Assembly: GCF_036226765.1 (NCBI RefSeq)
Contig: NZ_CP109017.1
Location: forward strand, 2,433,501-2,497,500
DNA from: Streptomyces sp. NBC_00670
GTDB taxonomy: Bacteria > Actinomycetota > Actinomycetes > Streptomycetales > Streptomycetaceae
Reading direction: 5' to 3'
DNA length: 64,000 bases
A program made the translations under genes and the position numbers. Each line of letters starts with the position of its first letter. The stretch's first letter is position 1. Under the pieces are notes generated by a model. It saw nothing but the letters and a program-made list of their open reading frames with translations. It was not told the DNA's origin and searched no databases. Of the stretch, positions 33,901-43,917 are shown in pieces.

Positions 33901-35117
33901 GCGGCAGCGCGCTCCGGGGTCTGGAACATCGGTTCGGTGAACACGGGCGCCTGGAAGACGGCGACGGCGGGCCGCTTGGGGCGCCGCGAGCCCTCGTCCG
34001 TCTCCTCGCCCGCGCCCCGCCGTCCGGCGGGCTGGGCGGGGGCGGCGAAGCCGGTGGCGGCCTTGCGGACGGCACGGCGCCGACGGCGGGGGCCGGTCTC
34101 CTCGGCGGCGAGGGCGTCACCGACCTCGGGCGGCGCGGCGAGGGTGCCGGGCTCCGGGGCGGTGTCGGCGTCGTCGGCGGTCACGGGCGCCTCCACGCGC
34201 TCCTCGGGGGCACCGGCGGGCGCGGAGGCCCGGCGGGTGGCGCGGCGGCGGCTGCGCCGGGAACCGGCGTCCTCGGCCTCGGCGGCCTGGGCGCCGGGGA
34301 CGGACTCGACGGAGATCTCGGCGGCGACGGGGGTCTCGGCGGTGACGGGGGTCTCCGCGGACACCGGCTGGTCGGCGGCGGGTGCCTCGACCGCCTGCGG
34401 CGCACCGGCGGGCGCGGACGCCCGGCGGGTGGCCCGCCGCCGCGTACGCGGCGGAGCGGCCTCGGTGGGCGCCTCGGCGTCGTCGGCGGCGGCCGCGACG
34501 GACGCGGCTTCGTCGCCGTCGCCCGGCGCCGCGGGCGCCACCTCGGCGGGCGCGGACGTCGCCGTTTCACCGGCGGCCGCCGTCTGCGGCGCACCCGTGG
34601 GCGCGGACGCCCGGCGGGTCGCACGCCGACGCGCACGCGGCGGCGCGGCCTCGGCGGCGTCACCGGAGGTGTCGGTCGCGGCGGTCGCGGCCGGGGTCTC
34701 CCCGGCCGCACCGGAATCGTCGGCCGCCGCAGTCACCACCGTCTCGGCGGCCTCGGCCCCCTCCGGGGCCCCGGCGGGCGCGGACACCTTGCGGGTCGCA
34801 CGGCGCCGCGCGCGCGGCGGCGCGGCGTCAGCGGCGGTGGCGGCGTCCGCGACGGCGGCCGTCTCCTGTGCCGCGGCGTCGCTCACCGCCGCCGTCTCCG
34901 TGCGGGCGAGGGCGGCCTCTTCGGCGTCGTCCTCCGCGGCGGCCGGCGCCGCGGTGTCCGTGATCTCCGGCGTCGTCTCCGACGCCGCGACCGGCGGACC
35001 CGCCGGGCGGGACGCGGCGCGGCGCCTGCGGCGCGGCGGCAGCGTGTCGCTGGGGGTGCCGGCAGCGTGGGAGTTGTTGGTTGCGGAACCCTCGGCGGGT
35101 TCGATCGGTTCGAGCAT
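30945..35117 (-). CDS. rne: Ribonuclease E/G with very long basic/acidic extensions
   Basis: 1390 aa; endoribonuclease for RNA processing and decay. The catalytic core spans about residues 650-1065: an S1-like segment (EHYVNKEQAVSYVGNVYLGKV, PSMEAAFIDIGKGRNAVLY), the DNase-I-like part (MVVIDVNTGKFTG, GGIIVVDFIDM) and the Zn-link CVHCNGRG near 1050. Around it lie disordered arms carrying at least seven copies of RRRA(T/V)R(K/R)xSAPAGAP, acidic stretches and RRRRRR clusters. The C-terminus is a histone-H1-like Lys/Ala tail (KKTAAKKTTTKKAAAKK). The N-terminal arm is far longer than in E. coli RNase E, where the scaffold is C-terminal. GGGAG precedes the ATG. Confidence 0.95.
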   Translation of the reverse strand: MLEPIEPAEGSATNNSHAAGTPSDTLPPRRRRRAASRPAGPPVAASETTPEITDTAAPAAAEDDAEEAALARTETAAVSDAAAQETAAVADAATAADAAPPRARRRATRKVSAPAGAPEGAEAAETVVTAAADDSGAAGETPAATAATDTSGDAAEAAPPRARRRATRRASAPTGAPQTAAAGETATSAPAEVAPAAPGDGDEAASVAAAADDAEAPTEAAPPRTRRRATRRASAPAGAPQAVEAPAADQPVSAETPVTAETPVAAEISVESVPGAQAAEAEDAGSRRSRRRATRRASAPAGAPEERVEAPVTADDADTAPEPGTLAAPPEVGDALAAEETGPRRRRRAVRKAATGFAAPAQPAGRRGAGEETDEGSRRPKRPAVAVFQAPVFTEPMFQTPERAAAAAAAEARQEQQEQPERTERPAEPVAEEETGGSRRRRRRRGGADGDEAPVAAQPAEKAEEPEDEPEAAEDATATDIDADADDGDGDDNEETGSRRRRRRGGRRRRRGEAADGDAGDGDDAEDVAAAQAAQDAEDTAEQTTEDAEDAEDDSRGDQGGSSSGTRRRRRRRRRAGDGAGEGESSADDPERTVVKVREPRKASEPVDEVQSIKGSTRLEAKKQRRREGREQGRRRVPIITEAEFLARREAVERVMVVRQSGERTQIGVLEDNVLVEHYVNKEQAVSYVGNVYLGKVQNVLPSMEAAFIDIGKGRNAVLYAGEVNFEALGMSGGPRRIESALKSGQSVLVQVTKDPIGHKGARLTSQVSLPGRYLVYVPEGSMTGISRKLPDTERARLKSILKKVVPEDAGVIVRTAAEGASEDELRRDVERLQAQWEEIKKKSRNGGSAPTLLYGEPDMTVRVVRDIFNEDFSKVVVSGDEAWETIHGYVSHVAPDLAPRLSRWTSETDVFATYRIDEQLAKALDRKVWLPSGGSLVIDRTEAMVVIDVNTGKFTGQGGNLEETVTRNNLEAAEEIVRQLRLRDLGGIIVVDFIDMVLESNRDLVLRRLLECLGRDRTKHQVAEVTSLGLVQMTRKRVGQGLLESFSETCVHCNGRGVIVHLDQPGTSGGGGGGKRRKRGRGGADQAHEHETHEHGTQTAAETAVEESAPEPVTEQRPAAATEVPEFTPDEELYSSVAEAEAAATRGRSRRRATRRASAPAGAPKRAVAEPEAPTAQDVTVEEEAARPVRPEPAEAAHAEPAAAEDPVVEAAEAAEAVEPAAPKGRTRRRAVRKVSAPASAPEEAVVTVTEPVAAPAPAEAPEPEQPAAEPAAESAAPARPRRRAVRKATAPTSSEDAAVVVVPSAEAPAEEAGAAEEAPAKKAARKTAKKATAKKAATKKTTAKKTAAKKTAAKKTTTKKAAAKKSTAKKTAAATEPGQPTVSASTDD

Positions 35118-35362
35118 GCGGGCGTATCTCCCGTCAGGCTTCCGGGCGCCCCGCCTGGTCCGGCAGTGCCGGTGACGTCCGCGGCTCGCGCGGTGCGCGC
35201 CTGCCGCCGTCCGGGGCGCGGGCGCCGCTCGGAAGCTGTCTGTGTCCTGTCTCGCCGGTTCCGTACGCCTTGTTGTGCACGGCCTGGCGAAAGTCTTGTA
35301 GTCGGTGCGCTGCCCGACCCAGGTGGCTCCCGAGTACGAGGGCGGCGCTACGACGTCCGTCC

Positions 35363-36193
35363 CTACGCGGAACCTTCCGGCACCGGCGCCGACGCGGCGG
35401 CTTCGGCGGCCCCCACTGAAGCGGCCGGGGCGGCCGTGATCGCCTCGCGGTCGGGCGCGAGCGGGTCGGTCACCGTGCCGGTCTCTTCATCGAGCAGCCC
35501 CTGCGCCAGCCTGGTCACCGCTGCGGGGACCGGCGGCGCCAGGTCGGCCACGGCGCGGAGACCGGACAGGACGTCGTCGGGTCGTACGGCAGGCGTCACG
35601 TGCCGAACAACCAGCCGCAGTATCGCACAGGGCCGGTCGTTCGGCCTATCGGCCTGCGAAGGGTGCGTTTCGAGCCGTAGCACGGCCGGACGTGCGTCAA
35701 AGGTGCGCAGGCCGTTCTTCGTACGGCGCTGGACCTCGACGGACCCGGCCGCGGCGAAGGCCGCGACCGCGCGCTCGGCGTCCGCGGGCGCCACGCCGTC
35801 CAGGCGCAGTTCCCACACGGAGGCCGTGAGCCGGTCGGCGAGGCCCGAGGTGCGGGCCTCGACCGCCTCGAGCACGTCCAGCCCGGTGGGCAGGGACGCG
35901 TCGAGGAGCGCGCGCAGGGTGTCCGGGTCGCGCGGCTCGGTGAGCGCGATCTCCAGGTACTCCGCCTCACTGCCCGTGCCGGTGGGTGCGGCATTGGCGT
36001 ACGACACCTTCGGATGCGGCGTGAACCCCGCCGAGTACGCCATGGGTACCTCGGCGCGGCGCAGCGCACGCTCGAAGGCGCGCTGGAAGTCACGGTGGCT
36101 GGTGAACCGGAGGCGGCCGCGCTTGGTGTAGCGCAGTCGGATGCGCTGCACCGCGGGTGCGGGCGGCGGGCCTTCGGGCTGTCGCTTGCCCAG
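35363..36193 (-). CDS. TIGR03936/DUF2344 radical-SAM-associated protein
   Basis: 276 aa from a CTG start, or 262 aa from an internal GTG at 36151. VQRIRLRYTKRGRLRFTSHRDFQRAFERALRRAEVPMAYSAGFTPHPKVSYANA is the family hallmark. The partner radical SAM protein (TIGR03960) is encoded at 40540-42489, with three genes between. Together they are thought to modify an unknown substrate. AAGGA ending 8 nt before the CTG, overlapping the upstream gene's stop, favours the CTG; the GTG has no Shine-Dalgarno. The Ala/Pro-rich C-terminus is not conserved. Confidence 0.85.
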   Translation of the reverse strand: MGKRQPEGPPPAPAVQRIRLRYTKRGRLRFTSHRDFQRAFERALRRAEVPMAYSAGFTPHPKVSYANAAPTGTGSEAEYLEIALTEPRDPDTLRALLDASLPTGLDVLEAVEARTSGLADRLTASVWELRLDGVAPADAERAVAAFAAAGSVEVQRRTKNGLRTFDARPAVLRLETHPSQADRPNDRPCAILRLVVRHVTPAVRPDDVLSGLRAVADLAPPVPAAVTRLAQGLLDEETGTVTDPLAPDREAITAAPAASVGAAEAAASAPVPEGSA

Positions 36194-36197
36194 TGTC

Positions 36198-37409
36198 CTA
36201 GTCCTTCGTGAGAGCGGTCGTACTTCTCTCCAGAGTACGTGCCGCGTCGCCCCCGGGTTCCCGGCGGACCGTCTCGCGCCGCTTTCGGGGCTCCCCGAAC
36301 AGTGCCCGGCGCAGATCGGCGCGGGCCTGCCGGGCGGTGTCGCGCGCCGTGGCGAGCGCCTGCCGGGCGACCCGGCCCACCCCGCGCGCGGCCTCGGCGG
36401 CGGGCCGCAGCACCGCGTCGCGCACCAGGTGCCCGACGGGGGTGAGGACGCGCCGGTAGGCCCAGCGTGCCGGTTCGGCGACCGTCCACCGCAGGAGGGC
36501 GCGCAGGAGGCGCCCCACGGCGAGCGACACGCGCCCCGCGACCCGCCAGGCGTGCCCCAGCGCGGCGGCGAGCTCCCGCCCGACGACCACGAGGGCCCGG
36601 CCCACCGGCACGAGCACCCACCGCCACAGCGCGAGCGCCGGGAGCACGAGCAGCAGGCGCGCGGTCCAGTAGAGGACGAACCCGACTCCGTTGACGCCCG
36701 TCCGCACCAGCCACAGCAGCCCGCGCACGACCTGGACGGTGCCGTGCCCGACGGGTATGAGCACGTACCGGTACAGCCACCGCGCCGGAACGACCACCAG
36801 CCAGCGCACGAGCCACACCACCGCGTGCCCGCACGGCGTGAGCACCCACGCGTACGCCCACGCAACCCCCGCCGCGCCCCCACGCAGCACCCACATGAGC
36901 CCCGCACCGACGCGTCTCAGCACCCACGCCAACCCCGCGCCGACGCGCCGCAGCACCCAGCCGACGCCGGCGCCGATGCCGTACGCCACCAGGGCGAGCC
37001 CGCGCCCGGCAGGCGCGAGAACGCGGCCGTACAGCCACACCGCCGGTACGACCAGCAGCACCCGCCCCAGCCACGCCAGCCCCGCACCGACACCCCGCAG
37101 CACCCACGCCAGCCCCGCACCGACCGGTGCCAGCACGTACCGCCACAGCGCGACCCACGGCCACACGAACACCGCCCGCCCCACCCACGCCAGTCCCCGT
37201 CCCAGCGGCCGCAGCACCGCACGGTGCAGCAGCCGCCCACCGGCGACGAGCGCGTCCCACACCATCCGCACCGGCACGACCAGCACGAACACCACGATCC
37301 GCACCGGCATCCGCACGGCCACGACGAGACACCCCTCGCCGCCCGGCGCCATGGGCTCCCGCGCCGCGGGCCCCCGTTCCACCGGCTCCCCCGTCTCTCC
37401 CCCGTTCAC
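36198..37409 (-). CDS. Repetitive tryptophan-rich membrane-associated protein
   Basis: 403 aa. About ten imperfect repeats of roughly 20-35 residues alternate hydrophobic helices and short basic turns: VGAGLAWVLRGVGAGLAW, PAVWLYGRVLAPAGRGL, PARWLYRYVLIPVGHGT and similar. The core consensus is (R)WVLxPVGxGLxxVxR. The C-terminal 80 residues are basic (ARQALATARDTARQARADLRRALFGEPRKRRET). No known family is recognised. The helices are short and Arg-punctuated, so they may be re-entrant or peripheral rather than ordinary spans. It lies 14 bp downstream of the endonuclease-TerD gene and 4 bp upstream of the DUF2344 gene, on the same transcript. GTG start with GAGGGGG upstream. Confidence 0.7.
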   Translation of the reverse strand: MNGGETGEPVERGPAAREPMAPGGEGCLVVAVRMPVRIVVFVLVVPVRMVWDALVAGGRLLHRAVLRPLGRGLAWVGRAVFVWPWVALWRYVLAPVGAGLAWVLRGVGAGLAWLGRVLLVVPAVWLYGRVLAPAGRGLALVAYGIGAGVGWVLRRVGAGLAWVLRRVGAGLMWVLRGGAAGVAWAYAWVLTPCGHAVVWLVRWLVVVPARWLYRYVLIPVGHGTVQVVRGLLWLVRTGVNGVGFVLYWTARLLLVLPALALWRWVLVPVGRALVVVGRELAAALGHAWRVAGRVSLAVGRLLRALLRWTVAEPARWAYRRVLTPVGHLVRDAVLRPAAEAARGVGRVARQALATARDTARQARADLRRALFGEPRKRRETVRREPGGDAARTLERSTTALTKD

Positions 37410-37423
37410 CGCCCGCGCCCCCT

Positions 37424-39547
37424 CTACTCCACGTCGATCCCGTAGTCCCGCAGCAGGTCCTCCAGGCCGCCGCGGTAGCCCTTGCCGCCCAGGACGAAGT
37501 CCCAGTCGCCGCCCGGGCGGCGGCGGAACGAGCCGAGGGTGAGGGCCGTTTCGCCGGGGCGGCCGTCGGAGACCTCCAGGCGGGCCAGTTCCGTGCGGTC
37601 CGGGTCCAGCAGGCGGATGCCGGCGTCCGTGAAGCCGGACAGGTCCGCGCCGGGGTCGACGGCCGGGTCGACCGCGGCGACCAGCACGAGCCGGTCGGCG
37701 GGCTCCGGCAGCGCGTCGAAGGCGACCCGCAGCGCGGCCCGGTCCGGCGTGGTGGCGGGCAGCGCGCGGACCGTGCCGTCCGGGGTGCGCGGGTTGTTGA
37801 AGAAGACGAAGTGGTCGTCGCTCAGCACCCGGTTGCCGTGGCAGACGAGCGCGCACACGTCCAGGGCGACGCCGCCGGTCCAGGACATGCCGAGCACGTT
37901 GTAGTCGTCGGTGCCGGAGTCGGCGGCAGGTGCCGGAGATTCACTGCGCGGCGCGGGCACCCGGCCGCCGCCCGGGCCCGGCGCCCCGGTGGGCGCTCCC
38001 CCGCCGCCGTCGCCCAGCCGGCCGCGCAGCCCGTGCCGGTGCAGCAGGTCCACCAGCTCGGGGCCGGAGACCAGCTCCAGCGGCTTGCCGTGGGCGAAGG
38101 TGTGCGAGCCGGGGCCGAAGCCGGACGTCGTGACCAGGACGCCCTTGTTGGCGCCGAGGGACTGCACCGTGCCGTACAGGTCGCGGACGGCCGTCGGCGG
38201 GACGGTGTTCTTGTACCGCTTGACCTGCACCACGAGCGAGCCGCCGCGGATCGGCGTCGGGTCCAGCGCGTCGACGTCCACGCCGCCGTCGTTCGACCGC
38301 TGCGTCGTCACCGCCTGCATGCCCATCGCCCGGAACAGCTCCGCGACCAGAGCCTCGAAGCGCAGCGGATCCATCGCGAAGAGGTCCGGTTCCTCCTCCC
38401 CGCCGTGCGTGACGACCCCGCCGCCGACCTCCTCCGGACGCCGGCCCGGCCGTACGGGGGTGTACTGGTCCGGGCGGGAGGAGAGCTGGCCGTGCAACGC
38501 GTCCGTCAGACAGTCCACCGGGCTGACCTGCTCCAGACGCAGACCGGCGAACAGGGACTTCGGGGCCATGACCGTGACCAGGAAGAACTCCGTGCGCCGG
38601 CCCGTCGCCGGATCGTGGTCGTCCACGAACCCGTTGAACGCCACCGACTCCAGCGCGCCGAACTCGTCGGCCGCGAACAGCTCGTGCAGCACGAGGAGCG
38701 CGCTCTGCGCGAGCACCTCGCGGTACAGCGCCCGCCGCTGGGTGGCCGGGCGGGGCGCCTCCTTGTCCTGGTCGGAGCCGGGCAGATACCGCACCAGCTT
38801 CGTCTCCGGCACGATGTCGTACCGCGGCAGCTCCCAGTTGAGGACGAGCTGCCGGGCGGCCGGGTCGTAGGCCGCCGCGACCTGGCGCGGGAACCCCTCC
38901 GGCCAGGCGGAGGAGGCGTACAGCGCGGCCGAGAAGTACTCGACGGCCGCCTCCGGGTCCGCCGCCCGCAGGGCCTCGCCCAGCTGTGCGATCCCCGCGT
39001 TGTGCGCGCGTATCTCCGCGAGCCGGGCCGCCGCCCACGCGTCGTACTGCCGCCGGTACTCCGCCAGTTGGCGCTGCCGCTGCGCCTCGGCCGCCTGCGC
39101 GGCGTGCCAGTCGTGTTCGAACCGGGCCCGCGCCTCCGCCTGAGCCTGTGCCCGGCGCCCCGCGCCCCAACCGGCCCCCGCCTGATACTGGTTCGGATCG
39201 GGCATCGCGACCGGCTGGGCCAACGGCCCCGGCGCGAACGGCTCCAGCTCCTCCGCCCGCCCCAGCGCCCCCGCCCGGAACGCCGGTGCCCGGCAGCCGG
39301 CGACAAGCAGCCCCTGCAACGCCTCGACCTGCGCGTCCAGCTCCTCCGTGCGGCGCCGCGCCTCCGCCTCGCGCTGCTGCCGGTACGCCGCCTGCTGCTC
39401 ACGCCGGCTGCGGTTCACCTCACGCTCGTACGCCCGCTGCCGGCGTTCGTACTCCCGCTGCTGCCTGGCCCGCGCCTCCAGCCCCCGCTGCTGCTGACGC
39501 TGCGCCTCGGCCCACATCCCGGCCAATCCGTTGGAGCGACGACTCAT
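37424..39547 (-). CDS. Restriction-endonuclease (Mrr-like) / TerD fusion protein
   Basis: 707 aa with four parts: an Arg/Gln/Glu-rich coiled coil (about 10-75 and again 130-185), a middle region of unknown fold (190-370), a PD-(D/E)xK endonuclease domain (about 390-505) with FEALVAELFRAMGMQAVTTQRS, GGVD (D424) and VVQVKRY (Q441, K443), and a C-terminal TerD domain (about 545-705; YNVLGMSWTGG, VLSDDHFVFFNNPRTPDGTV, LGSFRRR). TerD domains bind calcium and belong to stress and tellurite-resistance systems; Mrr-like domains cleave modified or foreign DNA. The catalytic residues look intact. No methyltransferase lies nearby, so it is either a solitary modification-dependent nuclease or a regulated one. 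Confidence 0.85.
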   Translation of the reverse strand: MSRRSNGLAGMWAEAQRQQQRGLEARARQQREYERRQRAYEREVNRSRREQQAAYRQQREAEARRRTEELDAQVEALQGLLVAGCRAPAFRAGALGRAEELEPFAPGPLAQPVAMPDPNQYQAGAGWGAGRRAQAQAEARARFEHDWHAAQAAEAQRQRQLAEYRRQYDAWAAARLAEIRAHNAGIAQLGEALRAADPEAAVEYFSAALYASSAWPEGFPRQVAAAYDPAARQLVLNWELPRYDIVPETKLVRYLPGSDQDKEAPRPATQRRALYREVLAQSALLVLHELFAADEFGALESVAFNGFVDDHDPATGRRTEFFLVTVMAPKSLFAGLRLEQVSPVDCLTDALHGQLSSRPDQYTPVRPGRRPEEVGGGVVTHGGEEEPDLFAMDPLRFEALVAELFRAMGMQAVTTQRSNDGGVDVDALDPTPIRGGSLVVQVKRYKNTVPPTAVRDLYGTVQSLGANKGVLVTTSGFGPGSHTFAHGKPLELVSGPELVDLLHRHGLRGRLGDGGGGAPTGAPGPGGGRVPAPRSESPAPAADSGTDDYNVLGMSWTGGVALDVCALVCHGNRVLSDDHFVFFNNPRTPDGTVRALPATTPDRAALRVAFDALPEPADRLVLVAAVDPAVDPGADLSGFTDAGIRLLDPDRTELARLEVSDGRPGETALTLGSFRRRPGGDWDFVLGGKGYRGGLEDLLRDYGIDVE

Positions 39548-39737
39548 CCCCTACAGGTCCCTCCCCCAGGGCCCGGCACACCCCACCGACCCTGTCCCCA
39601 CAACCAGCACCAATGGGGACGACTCTATCCCTCCCCACTGACAACCGACCCACCCCGTCACCCGCCCCGACCAGCCGCATACGCTGCCCTCCTCGTACGA
39701 CGATCACGGCGGTCACAACGGTCAAGGGGTGGGGCAC

Positions 39738-40517
39738 ATGCACGGAACGACGCTTCGAAGATGGGCGACGGGCACGACGGCGCTGACGCTCGCCCTCGCG
39801 ACGGCCGCGTGCGGCGCCGAGGACGGCTCCGCGGCCCCCGCGCACGCCACGGCCACCGCACGGCACGCGGCGGCGAAGCCGAGCCCGGAGATCGGCCGCG
39901 TACTGACCCAGCACCAACTGGAGGCCGCCGTCATCGACAAGGGCGACCTGCCGGGGCTGTGGATCGAGGGGATCGGCGGCAGCACGGACGGCACGGAGGA
40001 CCCCGGCAACGGCCTGGCCCGGCCGGTCGCGGCCGACCTCACCGACCCGGCGGCCTGCGCCCCCGTCGACGGCGCGTCCTACGGCGCCGGCCGGCACACC
40101 CCGGTGGGCAGCGTCCGGCGCACGGCGAAGGCGGGAGCGGGCGCGGCCACCTTCTCCCTGGTCTCCTACCGGCACGGCGACGCCACCCGCACCCTGGACG
40201 ACCTCCGCACCGCCCTGGAGCACTGCACCGCGTTCCACGAGAAGGGCGTGAAGGACACACGCTTCACGGACATACGCTCCGTCGACACCACGCCCACCTG
40301 CGACGACACGGTCTCGTTCCGCTACACCAAGGTCCTCGCCGGGCCCGACGGCAAGGACACGAAGATCCCCGCCCGCCTCACCGCGTTCCGCTGCGGCTCC
40401 ACCGTCGCCGCGTTCCTCGCCATGACGGTGGACGGCACCACCGCCTCCCCCGAGATCCCCGAGGACCTGCTCCACGCCCAGGCCAAGGCCCTGAAGGCGG
40501 CGGTCGGCGCCTCATGA
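39738..40517 (+). CDS. Secreted lipoprotein of unknown function
   Basis: 259 aa. A short basic N-terminus (MHGTTLRRWATG), hydrophobic stretch and lipobox LATAAC indicate a lipidated, surface-anchored protein. The mature part has four cysteines (CAPV, HCTAF, TCDD, FRCGS), likely two disulfides, and a sensor/solute-binding-like size. No family recognised. AAGGGG about 9 nt before the ATG supports this start over a GTG three codons upstream. It ends 22 bp from the convergent radical SAM gene. Confidence 0.75.
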   Translation: MHGTTLRRWATGTTALTLALATAACGAEDGSAAPAHATATARHAAAKPSPEIGRVLTQHQLEAAVIDKGDLPGLWIEGIGGSTDGTEDPGNGLARPVAADLTDPAACAPVDGASYGAGRHTPVGSVRRTAKAGAGAATFSLVSYRHGDATRTLDDLRTALEHCTAFHEKGVKDTRFTDIRSVDTTPTCDDTVSFRYTKVLAGPDGKDTKIPARLTAFRCGSTVAAFLAMTVDGTTASPEIPEDLLHAQAKALKAAVGAS

Positions 40518-40539
40518 CGCCGACCGCCCGGAATCCGCC

Positions 40540-42489
<1,950 letters not shown>

Positions 42490-42586
42490 CGCGCGATTAC
42501 CTTCGGGAGAGGGAGGGGTGGATGACTCCGGTTTCGCCGGGGTCGGCCATCTAGCGTAACGCGGGGGTGGGGGCGCGGGTGTTTTC

Positions 42587-42699
42587 CGCCCCCGCCGCCC
42601 CTACCCTTCCCGTCCCTTCAAGGGGCGCTGCCCCTTGGACCCCGGGTGCGTTGTCGGCTGACCGCCGGTGGGGCTTCTCGCGCAGTTCCCCGCGCCCCT
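42587..42699. repeat. Dispersed intergenic repeat, long form, copy B
   Basis: Near-identical to copy A at 20034-20150, including CCCTTCAAGGGGC, GCGTTGTCGGCTGACCGCCG and the core TCGCGCAGTTCCCCGCGC (42678-42699). It lies just downstream of rodA. Confidence 0.85.
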
Positions 42700-42717
42700 G
42701 ACGGGGCGCCCCCTCCC

Positions 42718-43917
42718 CTACGCCGACAGCGGTCTCTGCACCCTGATCGACTGCAACAGCCCCACCGCGATCCACACCGCGAACATCGACGAGCCGCCGT
42801 ACGACACGAACGGGAGCGGGAGGCCCGCGACCGGCATGATGCCGAGGGTCATGCCGACGTTCTCGAAGGCCTGGAAGGCGAACCAGGCGATGATGCCGGC
42901 GGCGACGATCGTGCCGTAGAGCTCCGTCGTCTCGCGGGCGATGCGGCAGGCGCGCCAGAGGACGACGCCGAGCAGGAGCAGTATCGCGCCGGCGCCGACG
43001 AAGCCGAGTTCCTCGCCGGCGACCGTGAAGACGAAGTCGGTCTGCTGCTCGGGCACGAACTGGCCGGTCGTCTGGGAGCCGTGGAACAGGCCCGCGCCGG
43101 TCAGGCCGCCGGAGCCGATGGCGATGCGGGCCTGGTTGGTGTTGTAGCCGACGCCGGCCGGGTCGAGGTCGGGGTTGGCGAAGGCCGCGAAGCGGTTGAT
43201 CTGGTACTCGTCGAGGATGTGCAACTGCCACACCGCGAGGGCGCCGAGCGCGCCGACGCCCATCAGACCGAAGATCCAGCGGTTGGAGGCGCCGGAGGCG
43301 AGCAGTACGCCCAGCACGATGATGACCATGACCATGACCGAGCCGAGGTCGGGCATGAGCAGCACGATCGCGACCGGGACGGCGGCCAGGCCCAGGGCCT
43401 GGAGGACCGTGCGGTGGTCGGGGTACGGCTTGTCGCCGGCGTCGACACGCGCGGCGAGCAGCATGGCCATGCCGAGGATGATCGTGATCTTGGTGAACTC
43501 GGAGGGCTGGAGCGAGAAGCCGCCGCCGAACACGATCCACGCGTGGGCGCCGTTGACGGTGGCGCCGAGCGGGGTGAGCACCAGCAGGATGAGGAAGACC
43601 GAGATGCCGTAGAGGATCGGCACGGCGGTACGCAGGGTGCGGTGGCCGAGCCAGACCGTGCCGATCATCAGGGCGATGCCGATGCCGGTGTTGAGCAGGT
43701 GGCGCAGCAGGAAGTAGTACGGGTCGCCCTGGTTGATCTCGGTGCGGTTGCGGGTCGCGGAGTAGACGAGCAGCGAGCCGATCAGCGAGAGCGCGACGGC
43801 GCACAGCAGTATCGGCCAGTCCAGGCGGCGGGCGAGGGAGTCGCGGGCGAAGACCCGTGTCCAGCCGGCCCGCTCGGGTCCGTACCCGGAGACGGAGAAG
43901 CTGTTGGCGCCGGTCAT
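42718..43917 (-). CDS. rodA: RodA/FtsW-family SEDS glycosyltransferase (Sfr)
   Basis: 399 aa, about ten membrane spans. SEDS proteins polymerise peptidoglycan from lipid II together with a class B PBP. QPSEFTKITIILGMA and FIVVA-type helix blocks, MPDLGSVMVMVIIVLGVL and MPVAGLPLPFVSYGGSS are family signatures. The start ATG overlaps the PBP2 stop by 4 bp, matching the RodA-PBP2 functional pair. In S. coelicolor the gene at this position is called sfr and acts in spore-wall synthesis. Confidence 0.95.
   Translation of the reverse strand: MTGANSFSVSGYGPERAGWTRVFARDSLARRLDWPILLCAVALSLIGSLLVYSATRNRTEINQGDPYYFLLRHLLNTGIGIALMIGTVWLGHRTLRTAVPILYGISVFLILLVLTPLGATVNGAHAWIVFGGGFSLQPSEFTKITIILGMAMLLAARVDAGDKPYPDHRTVLQALGLAAVPVAIVLLMPDLGSVMVMVIIVLGVLLASGASNRWIFGLMGVGALGALAVWQLHILDEYQINRFAAFANPDLDPAGVGYNTNQARIAIGSGGLTGAGLFHGSQTTGQFVPEQQTDFVFTVAGEELGFVGAGAILLLLGVVLWRACRIARETTELYGTIVAAGIIAWFAFQAFENVGMTLGIMPVAGLPLPFVSYGGSSMFAVWIAVGLLQSIRVQRPLSA

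Noticed and set aside
30774..36131. A 1785-codon open frame on the plus strand opposite rne
   Set aside because: A GC-rich mirror frame of a repeat-rich gene: composition is Arg/Gly/Leu runs with no domain, and RNase E is certain on the other strand.
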